Of a DNA stretch of 64,000 nucleotides, positions 31,209 to 40,165 are shown piece after piece. Source of the DNA: Gluconacetobacter dulcium. Lineage in GTDB: Bacteria > Pseudomonadota > Alphaproteobacteria > Acetobacterales > Acetobacteraceae. The stretch lies in NCBI RefSeq assembly GCF_014174165.1, contig NZ_JABEQN010000001.1, forward strand, positions 1-64,000, read 5' to 3'. The position numbers were made by a program, and so were the translations under genes. Each line of letters opens with the position of its first letter. Position 1 is the first letter of the stretch. The notes below the pieces were generated by a model. The model was given only the letters and a program-made list of their open reading frames with translations, was not told where the DNA came from and did no database searches.

Positions 31209-31427
31209 TCAGCCTTCCACACCATGAACGGGGCTGAAACGGGGTACTCCCGCCACATCCTCAACCCACATGGCCAGCGGCCGTACCCAGTAATCGCCAC
31301 GCGCCTCGCTGCGGTAGGTCACCAGCCATTCCTCGGTCTCGGAATGACGGCCAACACAGATCAGGGTGTATAGTCCGCCCTTATAATGACGGTACAGACC
31401 CGGCCGTGTCCTTTCGGTCTCGTTCAT
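31209..31427 (-). CDS. DUF1653 domain protein
   Basis: Small cytoplasmic protein of unknown function. The DUF1653 core is clear: GLYRHYKGGLYTLICVGRHSET, then WLVTYRSEARGDYWVRPLAMW. 72 aa, the usual size. Single gene between the deaminase and a divergent hypothetical gene. Confidence 0.88.
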   Translation of the reverse strand: MNETERTRPGLYRHYKGGLYTLICVGRHSETEEWLVTYRSEARGDYWVRPLAMWVEDVAGVPRFSPVHGVEG

Positions 31428-31523
31428 GCGTTACTACCCTCACGGGGCTCCGGATCGCGGTCCGGAGCCAGCCTCTCCCCAGGCAGCCCACAAGGCCGCC
31501 CGCGAACCGACGGACCTCATCGC

Positions 31524-32099
31524 ATGATTCGCCCACCCCGTCATACCCGCCTCCTCGCCACGCTGGCCGCCGCCATGGCGCTGGCCCACGCGCCCGCCGC
31601 TCTCTCCGCTCCCCGCCACCAGCCATCCGCCACAACCGAAAGCGGCGACCCGGTCATCCTGGCCCAGCAACCCGGCGGCGCGCTGGACCAGACAGCCCGC
31701 ACCCTGAACCAGTCCGACCTCGCAGCGGCCGTAAAGAAGGGCGATACCCCCGTAGTCCTGGTCGGCTCCGCCCCGCTCTCGACCCACGCCGGAGACACGG
31801 CATTGTTCGTACAATTGCAATCGGCCAATCTCTGCGGCTCGGCCGGCTGCGCCACCTCGGTCTATCTGCGGCGCGACCGGAAGGACTGGGTCAAGGTGCT
31901 GGATTCGGTCAGCGGCCCGATCGCCCTGTCCCGCCGCAGCCACGGCGGCATGCGCGACCTGATCGTGGACAGTACCGACCGCTGGGTCTGGAACGGCACC
32001 ACCTACCACGACACCATGCCTGCCGCGTCAGACAGCGACCTGCGCCAATCCATCGAACGCTTCCAGGCCCGACATCCCGAGCGACAGCAACAACAATAG
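31524..32099 (+). CDS. Hypothetical exported protein
   Basis: Not recognised. ATG 31524 gives a signal peptide (RLLATLAAAMALAHAPAALSA). The mature part contains a region with two cysteines close together (LCGSAGCATSVYLRRDRKDW) and VWNGTTYHDT, then a glutamine-rich tail (ERQQQQ). 191 aa. The pattern of a signal peptide followed by a small beta-rich domain suggests a periplasmic protein; I cannot assign a function. Confidence 0.7.
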   Translation: MIRPPRHTRLLATLAAAMALAHAPAALSAPRHQPSATTESGDPVILAQQPGGALDQTARTLNQSDLAAAVKKGDTPVVLVGSAPLSTHAGDTALFVQLQSANLCGSAGCATSVYLRRDRKDWVKVLDSVSGPIALSRRSHGGMRDLIVDSTDRWVWNGTTYHDTMPAASDSDLRQSIERFQARHPERQQQQ

Positions 32100-32132
32100 T
32101 TTTGCCGCCATGGCGCCGATGCTGGCCGACGT

Positions 32133-32828
32133 TCAGACCGCCGCAACGATCCGCCGCGTCTCCTCAACCGCCACGCTCCATATGGCGTGCATTTCAGCGT
32201 CCGCACGCTCGTAACGCCCGCCAAAATTACCGTCACCGAGGCAGTCCCGGGCCATTTCCGGCGTCGCATCATGCAGTTGCTCCGGCCTGATGGCCGGCTT
32301 TTCGCCGTCGGGCTGGGCAATGCCGGCAATCCGCGTCCACGGAAAATTCTCCATCCAGGACGCATGCATCGCCACCGGATCGGTCTCCATGACGAGACGC
32401 CAGGTTTCTGAAGACCGCCACCAGTCATGAAACAACGCTCTGCAATCAGGTTTTTCTTCAAACCACAAGGAAAGCGCCGGCCAGATCGGGCTATTGCCCC
32501 CATGGCCGTTCACGAACACGAAACGCCGAAATCCCTGGCCATGCAGACTGGCGAGCAGGTCCTCAAGGAGAGCAAGATAGGTTTCACTGCGAAGGGAGAT
32601 CGTACCGGGATAGGCCAGAAAGCGCGGCGTCATGCCATACGGAACGACAGGGCAGACCGGTACGCCCAGTGGCGCACACGCTTCAAGCGCCACACGCTCG
32701 GCCAGGATCGCATCGGTGAACAGGCTTAGATAGGCATGCTGCTCGGTCGAACCGAGCGGAACGACGATGCGGTCATCCTCCTCCAGATAGGCCTCGACCT
32801 GCATCCAGTTCATCTCGCGTAAATTCAT
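32133..32828 (-). CDS. Creatininase-family amidohydrolase
   Basis: Metal-dependent hydrolase of cyclic or linear amides (creatinine amidohydrolase, MftE-type peptidases). Metal ligands are visible in PLGSTEQHAYLSLFTDAI (Glu, His, Asp) and VFVNGHGGN. 231 aa. Located 24 bp downstream of the GntR regulator on the same strand and opposite a peptide-uptake operon, which favours a role on a small cyclic or isopeptide amide rather than creatinine. The substrate is inference. Confidence 0.85.
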   Translation of the reverse strand: MNLREMNWMQVEAYLEEDDRIVVPLGSTEQHAYLSLFTDAILAERVALEACAPLGVPVCPVVPYGMTPRFLAYPGTISLRSETYLALLEDLLASLHGQGFRRFVFVNGHGGNSPIWPALSLWFEEKPDCRALFHDWWRSSETWRLVMETDPVAMHASWMENFPWTRIAGIAQPDGEKPAIRPEQLHDATPEMARDCLGDGNFGGRYERADAEMHAIWSVAVEETRRIVAAV

Positions 32829-32852
32829 GATTCTTCCTGTAACATGCGCCCT

Positions 32853-33779
32853 TTATGGCCGCCGTGTGGTCAGTTCCGCGATCAGGCGGCTGACATCATG
32901 GGGGTTGGGCGTGTGCTGATACTCGAAATAGACCGATTCATCGGGAAATTTCAGGCCGAGATCATCCGCGCCGGTCGCATAGACAATCACGTCGGCATTC
33001 TTCATCAGGTCCTGGCATTCCGGAGCATCAATCAGAACGACGGCAGGCTCCGTGATATGGGGAGCGAACTGCTCGACCCCCGCTTTCATCGACCCCGCAA
33101 ATTCCGGATTGATGACGACGAGAACAACGCGACTCCCCGGATCGATCTGCGCCAGCTTCATCCGAGTCTCCATCGACGGAATGAAGGTGATGACCGCCAC
33201 ACCCAACCCGGGCAGCATACGCGCGACTTCCGCACGCCGGTGAGCAAATGTCACAGCCATCTGACACAAGTCAACACGCTGCCGTTCCGAAGGATTGGTC
33301 TGCAACTGCGTGATGGTCGTCGGCAGAAAACGTACTTTTCTTTCGCTCAGCCGTTCCATCTGCCGACAATAGGCAATCGTGGTCTGCATGAAATTGCCGA
33401 CGACCATCACCGATGGTGGCGGCACGCCCAGACCACCGCCCTCCATCCGCGCGCTGACCAGACCCAGAACCTCGCTCGTACTCAACCCCAGCGCTCGGGC
33501 ACGGGTGACCAGCGCATCGATGGACGACTGAATCTCCGAACTGCGTCCACCGCGCGTAGGCCATCCTGCCATCAGGTCGGCAACGAAAGTCCCCGCCCCC
33601 GTCCGTCCGCGCAACACACCACCACGTTTGAGTTCGGCATAGACCTGCCCCACCGTCACCGGAGAAATGCCCAGCCGCTCGGCCAGTTCGCGTACCGGAG
33701 GCAAGCGCTGGCCCGGCCGGATGACACCCAGGCCGATACCATATTCGATCTGCCCCTTGAGTTGCGTTCCAATGGGCAA
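32853..33779 (-). CDS. GntR-type transcriptional regulator
   Basis: N-terminal winged helix: GVIRPGQRLPPVRELAERLGIS then TVGQVYAELKRGGVL and RGRTGAGTFVAD. The C-terminal domain of about 230 residues is neither an obvious FCD, UTRA nor aminotransferase domain; it contains Rossmann-like strands (VVLVVINPEFAGS, VVLIDAPECQDL, DVIVYATGADDLGL). The first conventional start is TTG 33779 with AGGA 8 nt upstream (308 aa). However, homologous-looking sequence (VTLFRIDRTLELPIGTQLKG) continues upstream in frame, so a rarer start such as CTG 33818 is possible. It probably controls the creatininase gene and the divergent operon. Confidence 0.85.
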   Translation of the reverse strand: MPIGTQLKGQIEYGIGLGVIRPGQRLPPVRELAERLGISPVTVGQVYAELKRGGVLRGRTGAGTFVADLMAGWPTRGGRSSEIQSSIDALVTRARALGLSTSEVLGLVSARMEGGGLGVPPPSVMVVGNFMQTTIAYCRQMERLSERKVRFLPTTITQLQTNPSERQRVDLCQMAVTFAHRRAEVARMLPGLGVAVITFIPSMETRMKLAQIDPGSRVVLVVINPEFAGSMKAGVEQFAPHITEPAVVLIDAPECQDLMKNADVIVYATGADDLGLKFPDESVYFEYQHTPNPHDVSRLIAELTTRRP

Positions 33780-33962
33780 CTCGAGTGTCCTGTCGATCCG
33801 GAAAAGGGTTACGTCCAGACGCTCGAATTCTTCCTGCCCTCGCGCGTCGAGGTTGGCGCTGTCCTGTCGAATGACCCATCCTCCCCGTTGCCGGCCGACA
33901 ACCGGGCCGTCACGACGGCATTCCGACTGGGCCCGATCTGCACGGACATATTAGAATGGAAA

Positions 33963-34011
33963 CTTGTTACATACAAGGATGCTAAAATCGGCCATTTTGT
34001 CCATCTTGTAT
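33963..34011. promoter_or_regulatory. Candidate GntR operators between regulator and TonB-receptor operon
   Basis: CTTGT-TACAT-ACAAG at 33963-33977 is an inverted repeat with 5-bp arms. A matching half-site CTTGTAT recurs at 34005-34011. The sequence is AT-richer than its surroundings, and the region 33953-34126 contains no gene. It is a likely site for the adjacent regulator and for the divergent promoters, although I cannot fix a unique -35/-10 pair. Confidence 0.5.
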
Positions 34012-34126
34012 CATTGCAGAGTAACATATTGTGTGCTTAATCCGATAACGGTTCGTTCCGGTCAATGAATGACCAGCCGGCGGACTCGACGACCCGACAT
34101 GACGCAACGGAGACGCAGGCACGCAT

Positions 34127-36466
34127 ATGTTCACCAGAAAGATGACCCCCCTCGGCGCCGCAGCCTTCATGCTGCTGTCCTCGACCGCCCTGGCCGCGAC
34201 GCCACCGGATGCCCATCCTCGCCAGAAGCCGCACGCCGGCTCGGAGCATCCACACACCGATTCCGCGGCAAAGAACGAAAGCGTCATGGTCACCGCCGCC
34301 CTGCGGGCCGCCCACAGCGCAATCACCGACGTGTCCCGCAAAGACATGGAAAAATTCGTCGCCGGCACCAGCCCACTCAAGATTCTTGGCAGCCTGACGG
34401 GTGCGAACTTCGTGTCGAACGATCCGCTCGGTCTCGATATCTATTCCAAATCGTTCTACGTACGCGGCTTCAACCAGAGCCAGCTCGGCGCCACCCTCGA
34501 CGGCATTCCGCTCGGCGATCAGTCTTACAACAAATATAACGGCCTCGACGTCAACTCGGCGATCACGCAGGACAATATCGCCCGCATGAATCTCAGCCAG
34601 GGCGGCGGAGACGTCACACTTCCATCGACCAGTGAACTCGGCGGCGCGATGGAATTCTACTCCGCCGATCCGGCCGACAAGGCTGGCGGCATCATTTCTC
34701 AGATGTTCGGCAGCTACAACAGCTATCGCACTTATGTAAAAGGCGACACTGGCACATTTACCCGTTTCGGCACGAAGGCCTACATCTCCTACATGCGCGT
34801 CGATGGCGACAAGTGGAAGGGCTATGGTGATCAGTTCACCCAGCAGGTCAACGCCAAGATCGTCCAGCCGATCGGCGACAACAGCAGCATCAAGGCCTTT
34901 TTCAACTGGAGCGACCTCGCACAGTACGAGTATCAGGACCTGTCGCTCGAACTGCTGCACAAGGTCGGCCAACGTCTGGACAATTACGCACCCGACTATC
35001 GCACCGCCTACCTGGCCGCCCAGGGTATCTACCCCGCGTCCTTCGCGTCGCTGTCCGATCCCGCCGATGCCGCCTATTACAATGGCGGACAGGCCGAACG
35101 CGACTATCTGGGCGGCCTGACGCTCGATTTCGACATGGGCCATCATATCCGCTGGAAGACCCTGTTCTACGGCCATGGCAGTCAGGAATATTCGACCTGG
35201 GCCAACCCTTACGTCGCCTCGCCGACTGGCGCTCCTCTGTCGTTCATGGCCATCCCCGAGCAGGTCCGGCGCCTCGGCTTCACAACCGAGATGACACACA
35301 CATACGGAAACAACGTTCTGCGCACAGGTGTATGGTTCGAGAACAACGCATACAATATCGGTAAATATTATTATTCCGAGCCCGTTCTGGGTCAGGGCGC
35401 TCCGATCGGTGCCGTCGGTCCGTTCAACACCTATGGTGGTCCGTTCGCCCAAGTCTGGGGAATGGGTTTCAACACCAACACGGTCCAGTATCACCTCACC
35501 GACACGTATCACGTCCTGCCCGGCCTCGCGATCACGGGTGGTTTCAAGTCGCTGGTCGTCACAACGGCCGGCGGCGCGAACGAAAACAACACCACCTATA
35601 CCCACGTCGATCAGTTGCCGAACGGCAGCGTCACCTCGTCGGCTGCATTCCTGCCGCACGTCAACATCGACTGGCATTTTCTCAAGAATCACGAAATCTA
35701 TTTCGACGTCGCCGAAAATATGCGCGCCTTCACTTACGAAGGCTACCAGTCAGGCAGCGTGCCCTCGCTATGGGGCGTCAAGAACCAGGCGGCATTCGAC
35801 GTCGCGCGCCGGACACTGCATCCTGAACGGAACTGGACTTACGTCGTCGGCTATCATTATTACGGCAAGGTCGCATCGGCCTCGGTCGACGCCTACCGCT
35901 CCAACTTCACCAACCGCCTGGGCCTCATGGCCTCCGGCTCGCTGGTCAATCCAACCTCGACCGTCGGCAATCTCGGCGGCGTGACCATGAACGGCGTAGA
36001 TGCCGACGTCGTGATCCGTCCGGTCCGCCACCTCGCGATCGACAACAGCATCAGCTATAATCACTCGACCTACGACAACAACATCACCTCCGCGGGCGTG
36101 CTCTATCACCTGCAAGGCAAGAAAGTTCCCGCCTATCCCCAGTTCATGTATAAAACGAGCCTGATCTACAGCTACCACGGGCTCTCCGCGCATTTCGATG
36201 CAAACTACATCTCGCGGCGCTATCTCAGCTACACGAACGACACCAGTGTACCCGGCTTCTGGATGACCAATATCGGCGCACGCTACAGCTTCGGCCAGCA
36301 GAGCATTTTCCGCGACCTCTCGGTCTCGTTCGATGTCTACAACCTACTGAACACGCCATACATCTCCACGGTGGGTGAACAGGGCTTCCCCCTGGAGGGC
36401 GACCGCCAATCCCTGCTGGCAGGCTCCCCCCGCCAGTTTTTCGGCTCCGTCAGCGCCAAGTTCTGA
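34127..36466 (+). CDS. TonB-dependent outer-membrane receptor
   Basis: Signal peptide (AAFMLLSSTALAA), plug domain (SPLKILGSLTGANFVS, FYVRGFNQSQLGATLDGIPLGD, TSELGGAMEFYSAD), then a long beta-barrel rich in aromatic alternation, ending in the outer-membrane signature FFGSVSAKF with a terminal phenylalanine. 779 aa. The ligand is unknown. It is the first gene of an operon with a proton-coupled peptide transporter 4 bp downstream and an isoaspartyl peptidase, so a peptide-like ligand is likelier than a siderophore. Confidence 0.92.
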   Translation: MFTRKMTPLGAAAFMLLSSTALAATPPDAHPRQKPHAGSEHPHTDSAAKNESVMVTAALRAAHSAITDVSRKDMEKFVAGTSPLKILGSLTGANFVSNDPLGLDIYSKSFYVRGFNQSQLGATLDGIPLGDQSYNKYNGLDVNSAITQDNIARMNLSQGGGDVTLPSTSELGGAMEFYSADPADKAGGIISQMFGSYNSYRTYVKGDTGTFTRFGTKAYISYMRVDGDKWKGYGDQFTQQVNAKIVQPIGDNSSIKAFFNWSDLAQYEYQDLSLELLHKVGQRLDNYAPDYRTAYLAAQGIYPASFASLSDPADAAYYNGGQAERDYLGGLTLDFDMGHHIRWKTLFYGHGSQEYSTWANPYVASPTGAPLSFMAIPEQVRRLGFTTEMTHTYGNNVLRTGVWFENNAYNIGKYYYSEPVLGQGAPIGAVGPFNTYGGPFAQVWGMGFNTNTVQYHLTDTYHVLPGLAITGGFKSLVVTTAGGANENNTTYTHVDQLPNGSVTSSAAFLPHVNIDWHFLKNHEIYFDVAENMRAFTYEGYQSGSVPSLWGVKNQAAFDVARRTLHPERNWTYVVGYHYYGKVASASVDAYRSNFTNRLGLMASGSLVNPTSTVGNLGGVTMNGVDADVVIRPVRHLAIDNSISYNHSTYDNNITSAGVLYHLQGKKVPAYPQFMYKTSLIYSYHGLSAHFDANYISRRYLSYTNDTSVPGFWMTNIGARYSFGQQSIFRDLSVSFDVYNLLNTPYISTVGEQGFPLEGDRQSLLAGSPRQFFGSVSAKF

Positions 36467-36470
36467 CGTG

Positions 36471-37940
36471 ATGGAAGCCCGCCGACGCATCTTCCTGCGG
36501 ATCGCGACGCTCGAACTGTGCGAACGGTTCGGTTTCTATGGTCTGCAAAGTGTCTCGATCCTGTATTTCGTCAAAACCATGGGCCTATCGGAACAGGGCG
36601 CCATCATGCTGTGGGGCGCGTTCAGCGCCCTCATGTTCGGCGTACCCGTTCTGGGCGGCTGGCTTGGCGACAGGATCCTGGGCGCCCGGCGCACCGTCGC
36701 GGTGGCGCTCGCGCTTCTGGCCACCGGTTATACCGGGCTAGCCAGCGGCGTGGGCGGCGCGGCTGGCATCTCCCTCGTACTGGCCGTCCTGGTCTGCGGC
36801 GGCGGCATCTTCAAGCCCAACATCACCAGCCTGCTGCGTCATGCCTTCAGCGACGGCGATGACCGGCTCGATATCGTGTTCACCATCTATTACATGTCCA
36901 TCAATATCGGGGCGACGATCGCAGCCCTCGCCATCCCCTTCCTCGCCGTGCATATCGGCTGGCGGGCGAGCTTCGGCGTCTCCTCCGCCGTGCTCTGGGC
37001 AGGCTTCGCCGTCTCGCTGACACTGCCGGCCACCACGCCCGCCCCGACCGGCGCGGCAGATCGCCGCCTGTGGCTGCTGCTCGCCGCCGGTATCGGCGCC
37101 GCGTTCACGCTGCTGCATTACCCGACCCTGGCCCGAACCTGCATCTGGATCGCCGCCACCGCCATTCTTCTGATCTGGATCGTGCTTTACCGGCGCGCGG
37201 CACCGGCCTGGCGCGCGGGCCTCAAACTGTCCTTTGCCCTCCAGGCCGAAGCTATCCTGTTCTTCCTGTTCAATCAGCAGATCGCAACGTCCCTTACCGG
37301 CTTCGCGCGCGACCATGTCGCGGGCACCATCCACATGGCGGGCATGGACTGGATCGTGCAGCCCGGCCAGTTCCAGTCGCTGAACAATCTCTGGATCCTC
37401 ATCTTCGCCCCCTGCCTTGCCGCGCTGTACCATAGCGCGGCGCGAAAAGGGCGCCCTATTTCCGTTCCCATCCGCTTCTTGTGCGGCTTCGTGCTGCTGA
37501 CGGGCTCTTTCATCCTGTGGCGCACGGCCGCCCTGGCAGGAGCGGCTGGCCCGGTCTCTCCTTGGTGGATGGTTGCGGGATATGCACTGTTCTCTCTGGG
37601 CGAACTCCTGATCGCGGCCCTCGGCCTCGCCGTCATCGCCCGCTACGCGCCACCCGATGCGGTCGGTCGACTGATGGGCTGCTTTTCCGTCCTCGGCGGC
37701 CTTGCGAGCTATCTCGGCAGCCTCGTCGCCACCGATGCCACCTATGGAGCAGCAGGCACCGGCACAGCATCAACCGCCGGCTATACCCATCTGTTCGGAA
37801 ATCTCGCCGCACTCGCGGCCATCGTCGCACTCGCCTCCGCGCTGTTCATCCCCTTCGCCCGCAGGATGGACGCACATTGGCGCCGTGCCCTTCTCACCTC
37901 CCCCTCCACCGACGAAACGCCTCCGGAAATCCTGCCATGA
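36471..37940 (+). CDS. POT/PTR-family proton-coupled peptide transporter
   Basis: Inner-membrane di/tripeptide symporter of the major facilitator superfamily. Signatures in order: ELCERFGFYGLQSVSILYFV (ExxERFxYY-type motif), GGWLGDRILGARRTV, CGGGIFKPNITSLL and FTIYYMSINIGA (the PTR2 signature region). About 12 hydrophobic segments. 489 aa from ATG 36471, with GTG 36468 directly before it as an alternative. It starts 4 bp after the receptor stop and ends in an ATGA overlap with the next gene. Confidence 0.92.
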   Translation: MEARRRIFLRIATLELCERFGFYGLQSVSILYFVKTMGLSEQGAIMLWGAFSALMFGVPVLGGWLGDRILGARRTVAVALALLATGYTGLASGVGGAAGISLVLAVLVCGGGIFKPNITSLLRHAFSDGDDRLDIVFTIYYMSINIGATIAALAIPFLAVHIGWRASFGVSSAVLWAGFAVSLTLPATTPAPTGAADRRLWLLLAAGIGAAFTLLHYPTLARTCIWIAATAILLIWIVLYRRAAPAWRAGLKLSFALQAEAILFFLFNQQIATSLTGFARDHVAGTIHMAGMDWIVQPGQFQSLNNLWILIFAPCLAALYHSAARKGRPISVPIRFLCGFVLLTGSFILWRTAALAGAAGPVSPWWMVAGYALFSLGELLIAALGLAVIARYAPPDAVGRLMGCFSVLGGLASYLGSLVATDATYGAAGTGTASTAGYTHLFGNLAALAAIVALASALFIPFARRMDAHWRRALLTSPSTDETPPEILP

Positions 37941-38854
37941 CAATGCCTCCCGACGCACCCCTCCCTCCTTGGCGATGGCCCGAAAGCCGCTGGCGCGCGG
38001 CCGTCGGGCGTGCCCGGGCCGGGCGCTCGCTGCATCCCGCGACATGGCCGGGCGGCGCACGTTGCGCCTTCGCCATCTCTTTCGATGCGGACCACGACAC
38101 GATCCCCCTCCGCGATGGCGACGAAAGCCCGATGCGGATCAGCCAGGGCCATTACGGCAACCGTCGCGGCGTGCCACGCATCCGAGCGTTGCTGCAACGC
38201 CACGGGGTTCCGGCAACTTTTTTCTACCCGGCCGTTTCAGCCCTCCTCTACCCCGAGGAATTGCGCGGCATCGTCGCCGACGGGCATGAAATCGGTATCC
38301 ATTCATGGATTCACGAGCGCAATACCCACCTAGACGCCGAAACCGAGATGGATCTGACATCGCGCGCGCGCGATGTACTGCAGGATATCAGCCGCAGCCC
38401 GGTCGTCGGCATCCGCACGGCAAGCTGGGATTTCTCGGTCGCTACCCTGCCCATCATCCGCCAGATGGGCCTGCTGTACGATAGCAGCCTGATGGCCGAT
38501 GACGATCCCTACGAACTGATGCAGGACGGAGAAGCCACCGGCGTCGCCGAATTGCCGCCCGAATGGATCAGGGACGACGCCGTCTATTTCAACTTCGACC
38601 GCTTCTCGGCCTTGCGCCCATACACGGCCCCGCGCGATGTGCTGGACATCTTCATGGCCGAATTCCAGGGCGCTCATGACGAAGGCGGCCTGTTTCTGCT
38701 GACGCTGCACCCACACATCAGCGGCCACCGTAGCCGCATAGGCGTCATCGCCTCCTTGCTCGAAGCCGCCCGGCGGAAAGGCGATGTCTGGTTCGCCACA
38801 CACGAGCAAGTGGCCACCTGGTGCATGGCCCAATCGAACGGAAAGACATCATGA
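37937..38854 (+). CDS. NodB-fold hydrolase (polysaccharide deacetylase / PuuE-like)
   Basis: NodB homology domain with metal site FAISFDADHDT (catalytic Asp plus metal Asp), HEIGIHSWIHERN (H-x3-H), and the later blocks VVGIRTASWDFSV and LFLLTLHPHISGH. There is no signal peptide, so it acts in the cytoplasm, unlike cell-wall deacetylases. 305 aa. This fold without a signal is shared with PuuE allantoinases and cyclic imide hydrolases. Given its place between a peptide permease and an isoaspartyl peptidase, amide or cyclic-imide hydrolysis is more plausible than sugar deacetylation. ATGA overlaps on both sides. Confidence 0.85.
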   Translation: MTMPPDAPLPPWRWPESRWRAAVGRARAGRSLHPATWPGGARCAFAISFDADHDTIPLRDGDESPMRISQGHYGNRRGVPRIRALLQRHGVPATFFYPAVSALLYPEELRGIVADGHEIGIHSWIHERNTHLDAETEMDLTSRARDVLQDISRSPVVGIRTASWDFSVATLPIIRQMGLLYDSSLMADDDPYELMQDGEATGVAELPPEWIRDDAVYFNFDRFSALRPYTAPRDVLDIFMAEFQGAHDEGGLFLLTLHPHISGHRSRIGVIASLLEAARRKGDVWFATHEQVATWCMAQSNGKTS

Positions 38855-39792
38855 CCACGACATCGCCCCGCCGCCCCGTCATCGCCCTCCATGGCGGGTG
38901 CGGCGTCATGTCCCGCGCCCTCCTGTCCGAGGCGGAATGGACCAACGCACGCGCAGACATCCGCAAGGCTCTTGAAGCCGGATATACGATTCTGTCCGAA
39001 GGCGGCTCCGCCGTTTCGGCCGTCGAATCCTGCGTGACGGTCCTGGAGGATTCCCCGCATTTCAACGCCGGGCACGGCGCCGCGCTGAACGCCGCCGGAC
39101 AACATGAACTGGATGCTTCGATCATGGACGGGGCAACTGCTCAGGCAGGCGCCGTCGCGGGCGCCCAGGCGGTACGAAACCCTGTGCGCCTGGCCCGACA
39201 ACTCATGGAGCAGAAGATTCCCATGATGCTCGCCGGCCCGGCCGCCGACGCGTACGCCGCAGCCCACGGGCTGGAAACAATGCCCCAATCCTATTTCACC
39301 ACGCCGCGCCGGGCAGAAGCCCTGGCAACAATGCGCGCGCACGATCGGCTGGGCACCTTCGCCAGCGAAAGCGAGAAGCACGGCACGGTCGGCGCGGTCG
39401 CACTGGATTGCAACGGGAATCTGGCAGCCGCCACATCCACCGGCGGCTTTACCAACAAGGCGGTCGGCCGTGTGGGCGACAGCGCCATCATCGGCGCCGG
39501 CACCTACGCACGGAACGGCGTCTGCGCCGTATCCTGCACCGGACAGGGCGAACAGTTCATCCGCCATGTCGTGGCACACGAAATCGCGGCGCGAATGCGT
39601 TACGAGCACCGCCCGCTCGCCGACGTCACCAGCGCAATCCTGAAGGAGGCCTTCACGCCACATGGAATCGGCGGCGGCATCATCGCCATCGACCAGGCGG
39701 GTACGATCAGCGCGGAATTCAATACCGAAGGCATGTTTCGCGGCTGGATCGACGCCAACGGCACACTCTTCGTCGCCACCCACAAGGACTGA
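38851..39792 (+). CDS. Isoaspartyl peptidase / L-asparaginase (plant-type, Ntn hydrolase)
   Basis: Autocleaving enzyme that hydrolyses beta-aspartyl (isoaspartyl) dipeptides and asparagine. Signatures: VIALHGGCGVMSR, FNAGHGAALNAAG, and the processing site KHGTVGAVALDCNGN with Thr179 as the nucleophile exposed by cleavage, followed by LAAATSTGGFTNK and GAGTYA. 313 aa, full length. No signal peptide. Last gene of the receptor-permease-hydrolase operon. Confidence 0.93.
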   Translation: MTTTSPRRPVIALHGGCGVMSRALLSEAEWTNARADIRKALEAGYTILSEGGSAVSAVESCVTVLEDSPHFNAGHGAALNAAGQHELDASIMDGATAQAGAVAGAQAVRNPVRLARQLMEQKIPMMLAGPAADAYAAAHGLETMPQSYFTTPRRAEALATMRAHDRLGTFASESEKHGTVGAVALDCNGNLAAATSTGGFTNKAVGRVGDSAIIGAGTYARNGVCAVSCTGQGEQFIRHVVAHEIAARMRYEHRPLADVTSAILKEAFTPHGIGGGIIAIDQAGTISAEFNTEGMFRGWIDANGTLFVATHKD

Positions 39793-39889
39793 GCCGCAAG
39801 CCCGACTGCATCGAAGCGGAGGGACCCGGACGGGCCGCGCACAGAAAACAGAAAGATGACTGTATCAGCGCGTATTTTTTCAGAGATTC

Positions 39890-39963
39890 TGGAGCGGGTG
39901 AAGGGAATCGAACCCTCGTATGCAGCTTGGGAAGCTGCCGTTCTACCATTGAACTACACCCGC
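39890..39963 (-). tRNA. tRNA-Gly, anticodon CCC
   Basis: Read on the minus strand: acceptor stem GCGGGTG / CACCCGC, D-arm with TAGTTCAATGGTAGAAC, anticodon arm GCAGC-TTCCCAA-GCTGC giving anticodon CCC, and T-arm GAGGG-TTCGATT-CCCTT. The discriminator is T and the terminal CCA is encoded (39890-39892). 74 nt including CCA. It decodes GGG. Confidence 0.95.
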
Positions 39964-40107
39964 GTCGCGTCCAGCCCTATACCTCACCGCACGTCCCGAC
40001 GCAATCCGCTGAGTTGCTCCACAACTGCCGCCGCCCCACTATGGTTGACGAGCGCCCCCCCGATCCGCAATAACCCTGTCGTCCGATAGCCCCCATGGGA
40101 CCAACGG

Positions 40108-40165
40108 ACCCTCGGGATTTGGATCGGCCGGCTTGCGACGAGGTTAAACAGACGCGCTAAAGAGG
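40108..40165 (+). ncRNA. SAM-II riboswitch
   Basis: The sequence matches the compact SAM-II pseudoknot of alphaproteobacterial methionine genes. P1 pairs CCTCG (40110-40114) with CGAGG (40139-40143). Between and after them are the conserved elements GATTTGG, GGCTTGC, TTAAAC and GCTAAAGAGG in the right order. It lies upstream of metZ, the expected target. About 140 nt separate it from the metZ ATG; the rest of 39964-40303 holds a small hairpin (CCGCGT-CAGG-ACGCGG at 40215-40230) and no gene. Confidence 0.9.
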
